DNA from: an uncultured Kushneria sp. | GTDB taxonomy: Bacteria > Pseudomonadota > Gammaproteobacteria > Pseudomonadales > Halomonadaceae | DNA length: 64,000 nt | NCBI RefSeq assembly: GCF_947497025.1 | Contig: NZ_CANMFC010000004.1 | Coordinates: 248,001 to 312,000, forward strand | Reading direction: 5' to 3' | Shown: in pieces, positions 32,606 to 43,597 of the stretch | How the letters are laid out: every line of letters begins with the position of its first letter | Numbering within the stretch: the stretch's first letter is position 1 | The notes under the pieces: generated by a model | Databases searched by the model: none | What the model was told of the DNA's origin: nothing | Seen by the model: only the letters and a program-made list of their open reading frames with translations | Made by a program: the position numbers and the translations under genes

Positions 32606-32832
32606 ACCTCACCCTCCTCATGTCGCTGAACCCTACGTAGGCGTGCCAGCACGTTCTTCTCGGCTCGCGCGTCGCTGGGTGAAAAGCCGGTGAAGACGGG
32701 CGGGCAGCCCGGCTTGACGAAACGAACGTGACCGCCACGTGTGCGCTCAACGTTCCAGCCATGAGTCACGGCGTAACGCACTACACGCTTCAAGGCGCGG
32801 GTCGAGCAGCGGATCGGGAGTGCGTCAGGCAT
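32602..32832 (-). CDS. HicA-like mRNA-interferase-fold protein
   Basis: ATG 32832 (MPDALPIRCSTRALKRVV) is chosen; the track ORF is 23 residues longer. The 76-residue product has RYAVTHGWNVERTRGGHVRFVKPGC and SPSDARAEKNVLARLRRV, the HicA-type dsRNA-binding pattern with GGH as the catalytic His. No HicB partner is next to it, so it may be a phage/ICE HicA-like domain with another use. Confidence 0.65.
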   Translation of the reverse strand: MPDALPIRCSTRALKRVVRYAVTHGWNVERTRGGHVRFVKPGCPPVFTGFSPSDARAEKNVLARLRRVQRHEEGEV

Positions 32833-33028
32833 GGGGCACCTCCCCGATGAATTGATCGGTGTGATCAAGCTGCTGACGAAACAGATCCAGTTGGCCTTCA
32901 AGCGACCGGATCAGTCGCTCTCGTTCACCTCGAAGCAGTCGACATTCGCGGTTGAGCCGCGCAAGTTCGTCGCGTTTTTCAGCGAGGCGAGTTTCGAGAT
33001 GCAGTAGTTCCTGGGCTGCACTGTTCAT
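32825..33028 (-). CDS. Small coiled-coil protein
   Basis: ATG 33028 overlaps the dnaB stop by ATGA. The 67-residue product (MNSAAQELLHLETRLAEKRDELARLNRECRLLRGERERLIRSLEGQLDLFRQQL) is almost wholly a coiled coil. It is co-translated with DnaB and could bind it, but I do not know of a family. Confidence 0.6.
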   Translation of the reverse strand: MNSAAQELLHLETRLAEKRDELARLNRECRLLRGERERLIRSLEGQLDLFRQQLDHTDQFIGEVPHA

Positions 33029-34434
33029 GAGCGCGCCTCCTGTACCTGTTTCCACGCCAAAGACTCGAACCGGGTGCTCGAGCCCACGAACGTCAGATGC
33101 ACCGTGCCGGTGGGACCGTTGCGCTGCTTGCCGATGATCAGCTCGGCCAGTCCCTTGTTGTCGGGGTTATCAGTGTTGTAGACCTCATCGCGGTAGACGA
33201 ACCCGATGACGTCGGCGTCCTGCTCGATCGCGCCGGAGTCGCGCAGATCGGCCATACAGGGGCGCTTGTTGGGTCGATTTTCTAGCGTGCGATTAAGCTG
33301 AGAGAGCGCCACCACCGGGCAGTTGAGATCCTTGGCGGTGGCTTTGAGAATCCGCGAGATCGCGGAGATCTCGTTGTTGCGGTTCTCGCAGCCCGGCTCC
33401 TCGAGCAGCTGCAGGTAGTCGATGAGGATGAGGGCCGGCTTGCCATGGCGGCGCATCAGCCGACGGGCACGAGACTTGAGTGAGGTTGCGGAAAGCCCGC
33501 TGGAGTCGTCCACGAACAGGCGCTCTTCGAACCCGAGTATGCGATTCGTGGCGGAGGTCAGCTTCTCCCAGCCTCCATCGTCGAGCTGCCCTGAGCGCAG
33601 CTTGCTCAGATCCAGCCGCCCCATGCTTGCCATCAGGCGCAGCATCAGCTGCTCCTCCGGCATCTCGAGCGAGAAGACGAAGATCGGTGCCGTGGCCAAC
33701 TCGGTACGGCCCGCCGTGGCAACCAATGCATTCTCGACGAGGTTCATCCCCAACGTCGTCTTGCCCATCGACGGGCGGCCGGCGAGGACGATCAGATCGG
33801 AGTCCTGCCAGCCGCAGGTCAGCGCATCGAGATCCTGGTAGCCGGTCGGCGTGCCAGTAATGCCGTCCTTGGCGTTGAAGGCGCGATCAATGGTATCGAT
33901 CGCCGCCGTCAGTGCCGGACGTATGCCGGTTTCCTTGCCCTGCCGATTTTCGGCCAGCTCGAACAGTTGACGCTCGGTGGCTTCGATCAACGCCTGACTG
34001 AGCTGCTGCCCATCCAGCGCCCGCTGACTGAGATCGCGCCCCATGTTGGCCAGTTGCCGGCGACGCTGATGCTCGCGAACGATGCCGGCATAGGCGACCA
34101 CATTGGTAGCCGACGGTGTGTGACGGGCCAGCTCGGCCAGGTAGGACAAGCCGCCGCAGGTCTCGAGATTCCCATCGCGCTCCAGAACTTCGGAGAGCGT
34201 CACCACATCCAGCGGCTTTTCGTCATGGGATAGCGCTTCCATCGCCTTGAAGATCAGCCGGTGCGGGTACTGATAAAACGCGCCGGCATCGACGATTACG
34301 CAGATGTCATCCCACTTGGTGTTATCGAGCATCAACGCACCCAGCGTGGACTGCTCGGCCTCGATGCTATGCGGTGGCAGAAGCCCCATGGCCTCGGCTT
34401 CGGCGGATGCCGGGGATGCGGCTTCAATGGACAT
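33025..34434 (-). CDS. dnaB: Replicative DNA helicase, DnaB-like, of ICE
   Basis: ATG 34434 (MSIEAASPASAEAEA) is the likely start; the track adds 99 residues read from parA. The 469-residue protein has an N-terminal DnaB domain (PHSIEAEQSTLGALMLDN), a linker, and a RecA-like C-terminal domain with Walker A (AGRPSMGKTT, ~residue 215), ILIDYLQLL and SQLNRTLENRPNKRPCMADLRDSGAIEQDAD. It should unwind DNA at the ICE origin. Its presence as an ICE-encoded helicase, beside an SSB and a possible initiator, supports autonomous replication after excision. Confidence 0.94.
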   Translation of the reverse strand: MSIEAASPASAEAEAMGLLPPHSIEAEQSTLGALMLDNTKWDDICVIVDAGAFYQYPHRLIFKAMEALSHDEKPLDVVTLSEVLERDGNLETCGGLSYLAELARHTPSATNVVAYAGIVREHQRRRQLANMGRDLSQRALDGQQLSQALIEATERQLFELAENRQGKETGIRPALTAAIDTIDRAFNAKDGITGTPTGYQDLDALTCGWQDSDLIVLAGRPSMGKTTLGMNLVENALVATAGRTELATAPIFVFSLEMPEEQLMLRLMASMGRLDLSKLRSGQLDDGGWEKLTSATNRILGFEERLFVDDSSGLSATSLKSRARRLMRRHGKPALILIDYLQLLEEPGCENRNNEISAISRILKATAKDLNCPVVALSQLNRTLENRPNKRPCMADLRDSGAIEQDADVIGFVYRDEVYNTDNPDNKGLAELIIGKQRNGPTGTVHLTFVGSSTRFESLAWKQVQEARS

Positions 34435-35314
34435 GACCCACCCCCGATTTTTCGGTGCCGGTTTTACCGCTCGGTGCATTGGTGCCCACCGCGCGAATGG
34501 CATCGGCCCACTCGGGATAGAGATCGATGGCCACGGCTTTGAGCTGGTCGGCACAGGCCGGTGCCTTACGGCTGTATGGCTTGCGCGGCTCGACCCGGTG
34601 AACGGGCAAGCCCTGCAACGCTGCCGAACGATAGGCGGAGAGATTGACCAGCGGCGTCTCGAGCACGCTAATGCCGTGATCTTCGACCTCGGCATACATG
34701 GTGCGAATACTGTCGGCAATGTCGCGGGCATCGCGCAGCTGGTCGGTCATCTTGTTGAGCAGGATGGAGACCGGCGGCACCTCGAAACGGGTATAACGTG
34801 CCAGCTCGCGCAGCTCATTGAGCATGCCCTGGGTGCCACGCACGAATTCGCGCGCGGTGAGCAGTTCGGGAACGATGGGAGAGATCAGCCGATCGGCGGC
34901 CATGACGGCCATCTCGAGAATCACCGAGCGCGCGCCCTGGGTATCGATCAGGATGGCGTCATAGCGATCGGCGAAGCGATCGAGCAGGTCGATCAGCCGG
35001 AAGCGACCATTCGGGGCATTGAGCAATAACTGCTGCAACTGATTCCGATAGTCGTTGGAGACGATGATGTCGAGATTGGGGATAGCGGTGTGCGAGATGA
35101 TCTGGTCGAGGTCGACCAGTTCTGTCGCGAGCAGCTCGTACACCCCACCAGGGGCAGGCTGGGACAGCTCATAGTAGGAAGAGAGGGTTGGCTGGGAGTC
35201 GAGGTCTATGAGCAGGACCCGTAGACCGGCGTCTGCCAGGAGACCGCCCAGATTGGCCGTCGTGGTGGTTTTCCCGACGCCGCCCTTGGAGCAAACCGTT
35301 GCTGAAACACGCAT
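34424..35314 (-). CDS. parA: ParA-family partition ATPase of ICE
   Basis: A 296-residue ATPase with the deviant Walker A CSKGGVGKTTTT (residues 8-19), YDAILIDTQGA as the Walker B segment, and LLIDLDSQPTLS. It opens the replication/partition operon nearest the tRNA attachment side, as soj-type genes do in PAPI-1 and PFGI-1. It works with ParB. A short inverted repeat GGTAT/ATACC lies 55-70 bases upstream and may be an operator; this is inferred. Confidence 0.93.
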   Translation of the reverse strand: MRVSATVCSKGGVGKTTTTANLGGLLADAGLRVLLIDLDSQPTLSSYYELSQPAPGGVYELLATELVDLDQIISHTAIPNLDIIVSNDYRNQLQQLLLNAPNGRFRLIDLLDRFADRYDAILIDTQGARSVILEMAVMAADRLISPIVPELLTAREFVRGTQGMLNELRELARYTRFEVPPVSILLNKMTDQLRDARDIADSIRTMYAEVEDHGISVLETPLVNLSAYRSAALQGLPVHRVEPRKPYSRKAPACADQLKAVAIDLYPEWADAIRAVGTNAPSGKTGTEKSGVGHVH

Positions 35315-35394
35315 AACTGCACCTCATCCGTCAGTGATTGGAATGAGTGCAGAGGCGGTATTACATACCAGGATGTTTTGTCTAAGCGTTCGGC

Positions 35395-35470
35395 TGGCTC
35401 CCTGAGCAGGACTCGAACCTGCGACCCAGCGATTAACAGTCGCTTGCTCTACCAACTGAGCTATCAGGGA
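35395..35470 (-). tRNA. tRNA-Asn (GTT), ICE-proximal copy
   Basis: A complete cloverleaf of 76 nt with encoded CCA. The acceptor stem is TCCCTGA/TCAGGGA and the anticodon loop CTGTTAA reads GTT. It differs from the two neighbouring tRNA-Asn genes in the anticodon and T stems, each time with both strands changed so the stems still pair. The ICE begins at its 3' end, so this is the probable attachment site. Confidence 0.95.
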
Positions 35471-35504
35471 TCGATATGAATGCTTCCCGACACGATGATA
35501 GCGA

Positions 35505-35580
35505 TGGCTCCCCGAACAGGACTCGAACCTGTGACCCAATGATTAACAGTCATTTGCTCTACCAACTGAGCTATCAGGGA
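35505..35580 (-). tRNA. tRNA-Asn (GTT), middle copy
   Basis: A 76-nt cloverleaf with CCA and anticodon GTT. The acceptor stem pairs TCCCTGA with TCGGGGA, giving one G-T wobble; its 5' arm matches the first copy and its 3' arm the third. Confidence 0.95.
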
Positions 35581-35601
35581 ACAACGAAGTATCAGATTTT
35601 T

Positions 35602-35677
35602 TGGCTCCCCGAACAGGACTCGAACCTGTGACCCAATGATTAACAGTCATTTGCTCTACCAACTGAGCTATCGGGGA
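35602..35677 (-). tRNA. tRNA-Asn (GTT), third copy
   Basis: A 76-nt cloverleaf with perfect acceptor stem TCCCCGA/TCGGGGA, anticodon GTT and CCA. Apart from the acceptor 5' arm it is identical to the middle copy. Confidence 0.95.
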
Positions 35678-35789
35678 ATGTCTTCCGAATACGCGGCGTA
35701 GTATACGTATTTCAGAAAAAACGTCAAGGGCCTGATAAAGACCCCGGCGTTATTCGCGACGATCATACGACACGAATATTGCCTGTCGC

Positions 35790-35866
35790 TGGTGGCTACG
35801 CCCTGATTCGAACAGGGGACCCCATCATTATGAGTGATGTGCTCTAACCAGCTGAGCTACGTAGCC
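35790..35866 (-). tRNA. tRNA-Met (CAT)
   Basis: A 77-nt cloverleaf: GGCTACG/CGTAGCC acceptor stem, anticodon loop CTCATAA, T arm CCCTG-TTCGAAT-CAGGG, encoded CCA. A fully paired first base pair indicates an elongator rather than an initiator tRNA. Confidence 0.93.
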
Positions 35867-36072
35867 ATGCGACCGTGCGCATTGTACAGAAGCACCACCG
35901 ATATGCCAATCCCTCATGTACTCCCTTCACCCATGACCGCTCGCCCGCCACTGCCCTCACCTCTTTCACCAGGAGTCTCATTAAATGAGAACACTCACAC
36001 TCGAAACCACACAGGTTTATTGTTTGTCTGTCATAAAACCTGTGCGCCAGAAGCGCCAAACACATCACCCAT

Positions 36073-36098
36073 TTTTATTGATTGATCGTTCAATAAAA
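36073..36098. promoter_or_regulatory. Probable BetI operator upstream of betIBA
   Basis: A 9-bp inverted repeat TTTTATTGA/TCAATAAAA around TTGATCGT lies 52 bases before the betI start. BetI repressors autoregulate such sites next to betI in the absence of choline. A second inverted repeat (CACAGGTTTAT/ATAAAACCTGTG, 36009-36044) is also present. No gene lies in 35867-36149. Confidence 0.6.
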
Positions 36099-36149
36099 AA
36101 TGACTACCCTGAATAACCTCACAGGTGTTCACAACAGGAGAAGCGGCCA

Positions 36150-36746
36150 GTGCCCAAGGTAGGTATGGAGCCCATTCGTCGGCAACAACTCATTGATGCC
36201 ACCATGGCCACAATCGATGAAGCAGGCCTGGCCGACAGCACCATCATTCAGATCTCGCGTCGTGCGGGGGTCTCTGCCGGCATTATCAGTCACTATTTTG
36301 GCGGGAAGGACGGGCTTCTGGAAGCCACCATGCGTCATATTCTCGCAGACCTCGGCGCCTCGGTTGCCCGAAGACGTCAGGCATTGAGTAGCGATGACGC
36401 GAGAGCGCATCTTTATGCGATTGTGGAAGGCAACTTTGATCGCAGCCAGGTCAGTCAGGCGGTGATGAAGACATGGCTGGCCTTCTGGACCACCAGTATG
36501 CACAAACCGGATCTGCAGCGACTGCAAAGGGTCAATGACCGTCGCCTCTATTCCAATATTACCTATCAGTTCCGAAAACATCTGAACCCTGAACAGGCCC
36601 GCACGGCCGCGCGTGGGCTGGCAGCTCTGATCGATGGCCTGTGGCTGCGCGGTGCGCTGTCGCCCGAGAAATTCGATATTTCAAACGCCATATGGCTTGC
36701 CTGTCGCTATGTTGATGAACAGCTTGATGGCAACGATACCGCCTGA
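36150..36746 (+). CDS. betI: Transcriptional repressor BetI (TetR family)
   Basis: GTG start after AGGAG. The 198-residue protein has a TetR-type helix-turn-helix ([46 protein letters not shown]) and the C-terminal BetI core ([29 protein letters not shown]...[15 protein letters not shown]). It represses the bet genes until choline is present. It leads betB and betA in the usual order and is preceded by a palindromic operator. Confidence 0.96.
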   Translation: MPKVGMEPIRRQQLIDATMATIDEAGLADSTIIQISRRAGVSAGIISHYFGGKDGLLEATMRHILADLGASVARRRQALSSDDARAHLYAIVEGNFDRSQVSQAVMKTWLAFWTTSMHKPDLQRLQRVNDRRLYSNITYQFRKHLNPEQARTAARGLAALIDGLWLRGALSPEKFDISNAIWLACRYVDEQLDGNDTA

Positions 36747-36797
36747 CGCCATATGACCTTTTGGCACTTTAAACCCATATTTATTCGGGAGAACCTC

Positions 36798-38267
36798 ATG
36801 GCCGTTTTCGATACCCAGCAGCTTTATATTGATGGCAAACGCGTTGATGCGACCTCTGGTGAAACCTTTCAGTCCATCAACCCCTATAATGGCGACGTAC
36901 TGGCCGAGATTCAGCAGGCTTCACAGGCCGATGTCGACCGGGCCGTTGAATCGGCGCGCCGCGGCCAGAAGATTTGGGCTGCGATGACTGGCGTGGAACG
37001 CTCGCGCATCCTCAACCGCGCCGTAGCTCTACTGCGTGAAAGAAATGACGAGATCGCTCGCATTGAATCGATGGACACCGGCAAGCCTCTGAGCGAAACC
37101 ACCGCGGTGGACATTGTCACCGGTGCCGATCAGCTCGAGTATTACGCAGGCCTTGCCGCTGCCGTTGAGGGTGAGCAGATCCCCATTCGCGCCGATTCAT
37201 TCGCCTATACACGCCGTGAGCCGCTTGGCGTATGTGCCGGCATCGGTGCCTGGAACTATCCGATCCAGATCGCCTGCTGGAAATCGGCACCGGCACTGGC
37301 CACCGGCAACGCCATGATATTAAAGCCCAGCGAAGTCACCCCAATGACCACGCTGATGCTGGCTGAAATTTTCACCGAGGCCGGCCTGCCCGATGGCGTC
37401 TTCAACGTGGTGCAGGGCGATGGACGGGTCGGCGCGATGCTGACCGAGCACCTCGGCATCGACAAGATCTCCTTTACCGGTGAGGTGGGTACCGGCAAGA
37501 AGGTCATGTCGTCTTCAGCCTCTTCTTCACTCAAGGAAGTCACCATGGAGCTGGGCGGCAAGTCTCCCCTGCTCGTCTTTGCCGATGCTGATCTCGATCG
37601 CGCTGCCGATGGCGCCATGATGGCCAACTTCTACTCCACCGGTCAGGTCTGCACCAACGGCACCCGCGTGTTTGTCGAGCGCTCGGTCAAAAAAGCGTTT
37701 GAAGCCAAACTGCTTGAGCGCGTCGAGCGGGTGAAGGCCGGCGACCCCATGGACGCGGCCACCAATTTTGGTCCACTGGTCAGCTTCGAGCACATGGAAA
37801 AGGTCTGCGAATACCTGGAAGCCGGCAAGCAGGATGGCGCCAGCCTACTGGTGGGAGGCTCACGCATGACCGACGGTGAATTTGGCAAGGGCGCCTTCGT
37901 GGCTCCCACCATTTTCACTGACTGCAGCGATGACATGCGCATTGTGAAGGAAGAGATCTTCGGCCCCATCATGTCGATTCTGGCCTTTGATGATGAAGAA
38001 GAGGTCATCCGTCGCGCCAATGACACAGAGTACGGCCTGGCCGCCGGCCTGTTCACTGATGGACTCAACCGCGCACATCGCGTCGTGCACCAGCTTGAAG
38101 CCGGCATCTGCTGGGTCAATACCTGGGGCGACAGCCCGGCACAGATGCCGGTAGGCGGTTACAAGCAATCCGGCGTGGGGCGCGAAAACGGTCTGCTGAC
38201 GCTTGCACACTACACGAAGGTCAAGTCGGTCCAGATCGAAATGGGCCCTTTTGAGTCGGCGTTCTAA
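36798..38267 (+). CDS. betB: Betaine aldehyde dehydrogenase
   Basis: ATG 36798 ([16 protein letters not shown]) follows CGGGAGAA; the track ORF is 15 residues longer. The 489-residue aldehyde dehydrogenase has the active-site MELGGKSP (Glu ~251) and [12 protein letters not shown] (Cys ~285), and [17 protein letters not shown] of the betaine aldehyde type. It oxidises betaine aldehyde to glycine betaine with NAD+, the second step of osmoprotectant synthesis from choline. Confidence 0.97.
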   Translation: MAVFDTQQLYIDGKRVDATSGETFQSINPYNGDVLAEIQQASQADVDRAVESARRGQKIWAAMTGVERSRILNRAVALLRERNDEIARIESMDTGKPLSETTAVDIVTGADQLEYYAGLAAAVEGEQIPIRADSFAYTRREPLGVCAGIGAWNYPIQIACWKSAPALATGNAMILKPSEVTPMTTLMLAEIFTEAGLPDGVFNVVQGDGRVGAMLTEHLGIDKISFTGEVGTGKKVMSSSASSSLKEVTMELGGKSPLLVFADADLDRAADGAMMANFYSTGQVCTNGTRVFVERSVKKAFEAKLLERVERVKAGDPMDAATNFGPLVSFEHMEKVCEYLEAGKQDGASLLVGGSRMTDGEFGKGAFVAPTIFTDCSDDMRIVKEEIFGPIMSILAFDDEEEVIRRANDTEYGLAAGLFTDGLNRAHRVVHQLEAGICWVNTWGDSPAQMPVGGYKQSGVGRENGLLTLAHYTKVKSVQIEMGPFESAF

Positions 38268-38358
38268 ACACGGCGATGTCCCGTTTTAACAAGACGCAGG
38301 CACACGCGACATGCCTGCCTTTTTCGATTACCTGATCAAGGCACGCCAGGAGGGCTCT

Positions 38359-40062
38359 ATGGCTCACACTCGTGAATATGACTACATCATCATCGGTGCC
38401 GGTTCAGCCGGCAATGTGCTCGCTGCGCGTCTGACCGAAGACGATGATGTCACCGTTTTGCTGCTGGAAGCCGGTGGCCCGGACTACCGACTGGACTTTC
38501 GTACCCAGATGCCGGCAGCACTGGCCTATCCGTTACAGGGCAAGCAGTACAACTGGGCCTTTGAGACCGATCCTGAACCCTTCATGAACCATCGGCGCAT
38601 GGAGTGCGGGCGCGGCAAGGGCCTGGGGGGGTCATCACTGATCAACGGCATGTGCTATATCCGCGGTAATGCCATGGACCTGGAAGGCTGGGCCGAGCAG
38701 CCCGGTCTCGATGACTGGGCCTACGCCAACTGCCTGCCCTACTACAAAAAAGCCGAGACTCGCGACATCGGTGGCAACGACTACCACGGTGATCACGGCC
38801 CGGTACATGTGGCCACGCCCAAACCGACTACCAATCCGCTCAACCGCGCCTTTATCGAGGCCGGCAAGCAGGCAGGCTACGGTGAGACCGACGACCTCAA
38901 CGGTCACAAGCAGGAAGGTTTCGGGCCGATGGATCGCACCACCACGCCCAATGGCCGTCGCTCATCGACGGCCCGCGGCTATCTGGATATTGCTCGTCAT
39001 CGCAGCAACCTGACCATCGAAACCCGAGCGATGACCGATCGCATTTTGTTCGAGGGCAAAAAGGCCACAGGCGTTGCCTATTCGCGCAAGGGCCAGGACG
39101 AGCAGGTGCATGCCCGTCGGGAAGTGCTGCTGTGTGCAGGCGCCATCGCCTCGCCGGCCATCCTGCAGCGCTCAGGCGTCGGCGATCCCGAATGGCTTGA
39201 AGAGATGAGCATCGATGTGGTGCACGCGCTGCCGGGGGTGGGCAAAAATCTGCAGGACCACCTGGAAATGTACATTCAGTACGAGTGCAAGCAGCCCATT
39301 ACGCTTTATTCGGCGCTGAAGTGGTACAACCAGCCTAAAATCGGTGCAGAGTGGCTGTTTCAGGGCAAGGGTATCGGGGCCAGCAACCAGTTCGAGGCCG
39401 GTGGTTTCATTCGTACCGACGAAGGCGAATCGTGGCCCAACCTGCAGTATCACTTCCTGCCGTGCGCGATCAGTTACAACGGCAAGAGTGCCGTCCAGGC
39501 GCATGGCTTTCAGGCCCACGTAGGCTCCATGCGCTCCAAAAGCCGTGGCCGGATCAAAATCAAATCGCGCAATCCCTCGGAGGCGCCCAGCATCCTCTTT
39601 AATTACATGAGCGAGGAGCGCGACTGGCAGGAATTCCGGGATGCCATCCGCGTGACGCGACGCATCATTGAACAACCGGCCATGGACCCTTACCGCGGTC
39701 GTGAAATTGCGCCCGGGCCGGAGGTTCAGAGCGATGAGCAGCTCGATGAATTCGTGCGCAACCATGCTGAAACCGCCTACCACCCCTGCGGCAGCTGTCG
39801 GATGGGGGAAGGCCCGGATGCCGTGGTCGACGGTCAGGGGCGGGTGCATGGCATGGAAGGTCTGCGGGTGATCGATGCCTCTCTCATGCCCGTCATCGTG
39901 ACCGGTAACCTGAACGCCACCACCATCATGATGGCGGAGAAACTGGCCGATGTTGTCCGTGGCCGTGCACCGCTGCGCCCTCTGACCGAAGTGCCCTTCT
40001 ACACGGCGCAGAAGGCCAATCAGAACGATCGTGAGGCCGAGACCGCGAAAGCGCACCAATAG
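38359..40062 (+). CDS. betA: Choline dehydrogenase (GMC oxidoreductase)
   Basis: ATG 38359 ([19 protein letters not shown]) follows CAGGAGGG. The 567-residue flavoprotein has the FAD-binding GAGSAG motif (residues ~13-18), the GMC signature [20 protein letters not shown], and the C-terminal HPCGSCRMG with the catalytic His (~474). It oxidises choline to betaine aldehyde at the membrane. It is the last gene of betIBA and is followed by a strong terminator. Confidence 0.97.
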   Translation: MAHTREYDYIIIGAGSAGNVLAARLTEDDDVTVLLLEAGGPDYRLDFRTQMPAALAYPLQGKQYNWAFETDPEPFMNHRRMECGRGKGLGGSSLINGMCYIRGNAMDLEGWAEQPGLDDWAYANCLPYYKKAETRDIGGNDYHGDHGPVHVATPKPTTNPLNRAFIEAGKQAGYGETDDLNGHKQEGFGPMDRTTTPNGRRSSTARGYLDIARHRSNLTIETRAMTDRILFEGKKATGVAYSRKGQDEQVHARREVLLCAGAIASPAILQRSGVGDPEWLEEMSIDVVHALPGVGKNLQDHLEMYIQYECKQPITLYSALKWYNQPKIGAEWLFQGKGIGASNQFEAGGFIRTDEGESWPNLQYHFLPCAISYNGKSAVQAHGFQAHVGSMRSKSRGRIKIKSRNPSEAPSILFNYMSEERDWQEFRDAIRVTRRIIEQPAMDPYRGREIAPGPEVQSDEQLDEFVRNHAETAYHPCGSCRMGEGPDAVVDGQGRVHGMEGLRVIDASLMPVIVTGNLNATTIMMAEKLADVVRGRAPLRPLTEVPFYTAQKANQNDREAETAKAHQ

Positions 40063-40086
40063 CGCCAGGGAAATCTGCCAACAAAA

Positions 40087-40108
40087 ACACCGGGCCATGG
40101 CCCGGTGT
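40087..40108. terminator. Bidirectional terminator between betA and edd
   Basis: A fully palindromic hairpin (ACACCGGGCC-AT-GGCCCGGTGT) lies between two convergent genes, with an A-run on the left for the edd side. Confidence 0.82.
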
Positions 40109-40129
40109 CTGTCGTTCATGATGACCGGC

Positions 40130-42001
<1,872 letters not shown>

Positions 42002-42064
42002 GAAAACCTCACCTGTCACGGTCTTGATGGGAAGTGGATCAGTCTATCCGAATTATCTCATCCT

Positions 42065-42079
42065 TGTAGTTAAACTACC
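42065..42079. promoter_or_regulatory. HexR-like operator of edd
   Basis: TGTAGTTAAACTACC fits the HexR consensus palindrome (TGTARTNNNAYTACA) except for the last base. It lies ~65 bases before the edd start codon. HexR controls edd and related glycolytic genes in many gamma-proteobacteria. Nothing else is seen in the 42002-42328 gap except sequences for divergent edd and mdtA promoters. Confidence 0.65.
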
Positions 42080-42328
42080 TTTTGCGTCTGCCACAATTCC
42101 CGAGCCGTGAAACGACCCCATCCCAATGATGAGGTAAACTGACCGCCTGTAGGCCAAATAATGTCATTCCATGGACCGAGCACATGAATAAGGGCCATGA
42201 CCTCATGTGATGTCCCTGGTTTTTCCTCAATCATCGTCAATAAAAACGTTAACCTGACACTCTCTGCCGACAGGTGCCTGCCCGGCGCCCGTCGTGGAAA
42301 ACAACAGCCTGACAACGGAAGTGGACGC

Positions 42329-43597
42329 ATGCCTCACCCCTCAACGCGCCGTGTTTTCGCCAAGCGTGTGCTTTTCTGGACCCTGTTGCTTTTGATCGGT
42401 CTGGTCGCCCTGTGGTGGTTTTTTCTGCGCGACAGCTCTGAAAGTAATGACAAGAACGGACCAGACGCGTCCATGCCACGGGCAGCCGTGGCGGCTGTCA
42501 CCGCGCAACAGGGAGACTTCCCGGTCACTCTGAGCGCGCTGGGCACCGTGCGTTCGCTTTCAAGCATCGAAGTTCGACCCCGCGTCGAGGGCGAGCTGGT
42601 CTCGGTCGATTTCAGGGAAGGTCAGCGCGTTGAAAGGGGTCAGGTGCTGGCGCATATCGATGATCGTATCTATCAGGCCCAGCTGGCCCAGGCCAATGCC
42701 GAGCTGACCCAGAACCAGGCGCAGCTCGCCACGGCACGAGAAGACTTAAAACGTTACGAAAATCTAAGCCGCGCCAATAATGTCTCGCGTCAGGATCTGG
42801 AGACTCAGCGCCAGCTGGTCCGGCAGTATCAGGGGGCCGTGGAAGGCTCACGCGCCAGCGTCCAGGACGCACAGGTTCAGCTGGACTACACCACCGTACG
42901 GGCCCCGGCCGGCGGCATCATTGGTCTGCGCAACGTAGACCCGGGCAATATCGTTTCGACCGGCGACGACAACCCTATCGCCACCCTGACCTCACTTGAC
43001 CCCATTTCAGTCGTTTTCTCCCTGCCCGGTCAGTATCTCTCCCGGATCCGCAGCAGCATGCAGCAGGGCCCCATGACGGTCAGTATCATGGACGACAGTG
43101 CGACCGACACGATAGCCAAAGGTGAGCTGACCAGCATCGATAGCGCCATTAACACCGACACCGGCACAGCACGACTGCGTGCGCGGTTGGATAACGACGA
43201 CGAGCAGCTTTTCCCCAACGCCTTTGTCAACGTGGAACTTACCCTGGCCACACTGGAAAACGTGGTGATTGTCCCCGAAACCGCCATTCAGAACAGTGAG
43301 TCAGGCAACCATGTCTATGTGGTGGACGACAGCGACACCGTGCACCAGCGCAGCGTGAGCGTGGGGGCCAGTGACGATCTGCATGCCGTGATCGACTCGG
43401 GGATTGAGGTCGGCGAGCGCGTGGTGGTAGATGGTGTGGATCGCCTGCGCGATGGCGCCAGCGTCAATGTGGTCAGCAACAACCTGCCGGGCGAGAGCGA
43501 TACCCGTCACGACACGCCACCGGCGGGTGAGTCCACCAACGAAGGTCAGTTAAAGGCCACTGACGCACCCACGGACGAGGGTGATCGCTCGTCATGA
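42329..43597 (+). CDS. mdtA: RND efflux periplasmic adaptor, MdtA-like
   Basis: ATG 42329 ([16 protein letters not shown]) is chosen because it opens a single membrane anchor ([20 protein letters not shown]); the track ORF adds 44 residues with no signal. The 422-residue product has the HlyD-family layout: lipoyl/barrel-sandwich parts ([40 protein letters not shown]), a coiled-coil hairpin (~100-160) and a beta-barrel domain. It bridges the MdtBC permease to an outer-membrane channel. Coupled by ATGA to the next gene. Confidence 0.92.
   Translation: MPHPSTRRVFAKRVLFWTLLLLIGLVALWWFFLRDSSESNDKNGPDASMPRAAVAAVTAQQGDFPVTLSALGTVRSLSSIEVRPRVEGELVSVDFREGQRVERGQVLAHIDDRIYQAQLAQANAELTQNQAQLATAREDLKRYENLSRANNVSRQDLETQRQLVRQYQGAVEGSRASVQDAQVQLDYTTVRAPAGGIIGLRNVDPGNIVSTGDDNPIATLTSLDPISVVFSLPGQYLSRIRSSMQQGPMTVSIMDDSATDTIAKGELTSIDSAINTDTGTARLRARLDNDDEQLFPNAFVNVELTLATLENVVIVPETAIQNSESGNHVYVVDDSDTVHQRSVSVGASDDLHAVIDSGIEVGERVVVDGVDRLRDGASVNVVSNNLPGESDTRHDTPPAGESTNEGQLKATDAPTDEGDRSS

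Larger units (their letters stand above)
1..35394. mobile_element. Integrative conjugative element, PFGI-1 class (partial)
   Basis: A continuous run of conjugation and replication genes from the families that define PFGI-1/PFL_46xx ICEs ends immediately next to a tRNA-Asn gene, with a ParA gene nearest the tRNA as is usual for this class. Nearly all genes are on the minus strand and many overlap by ATGA or TGATG. The integrase, relaxase and the other attachment site must lie left of the window start. The exact right boundary, placed at the 3' end of the tRNA, is inferred. Confidence 0.9.

Noticed and set aside
35834-36085. 83-residue ORF upstream of betI
   Set aside because: It reads through a tRNA-Met and the betI control region; no ribosome site.
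42240-42255. AAAAACGTTAACC as a seventh copy of the ICE upstream motif
   Set aside because: It lacks the GGAAAC half and is outside the ICE on the opposite strand relative to genes; a chance likeness.
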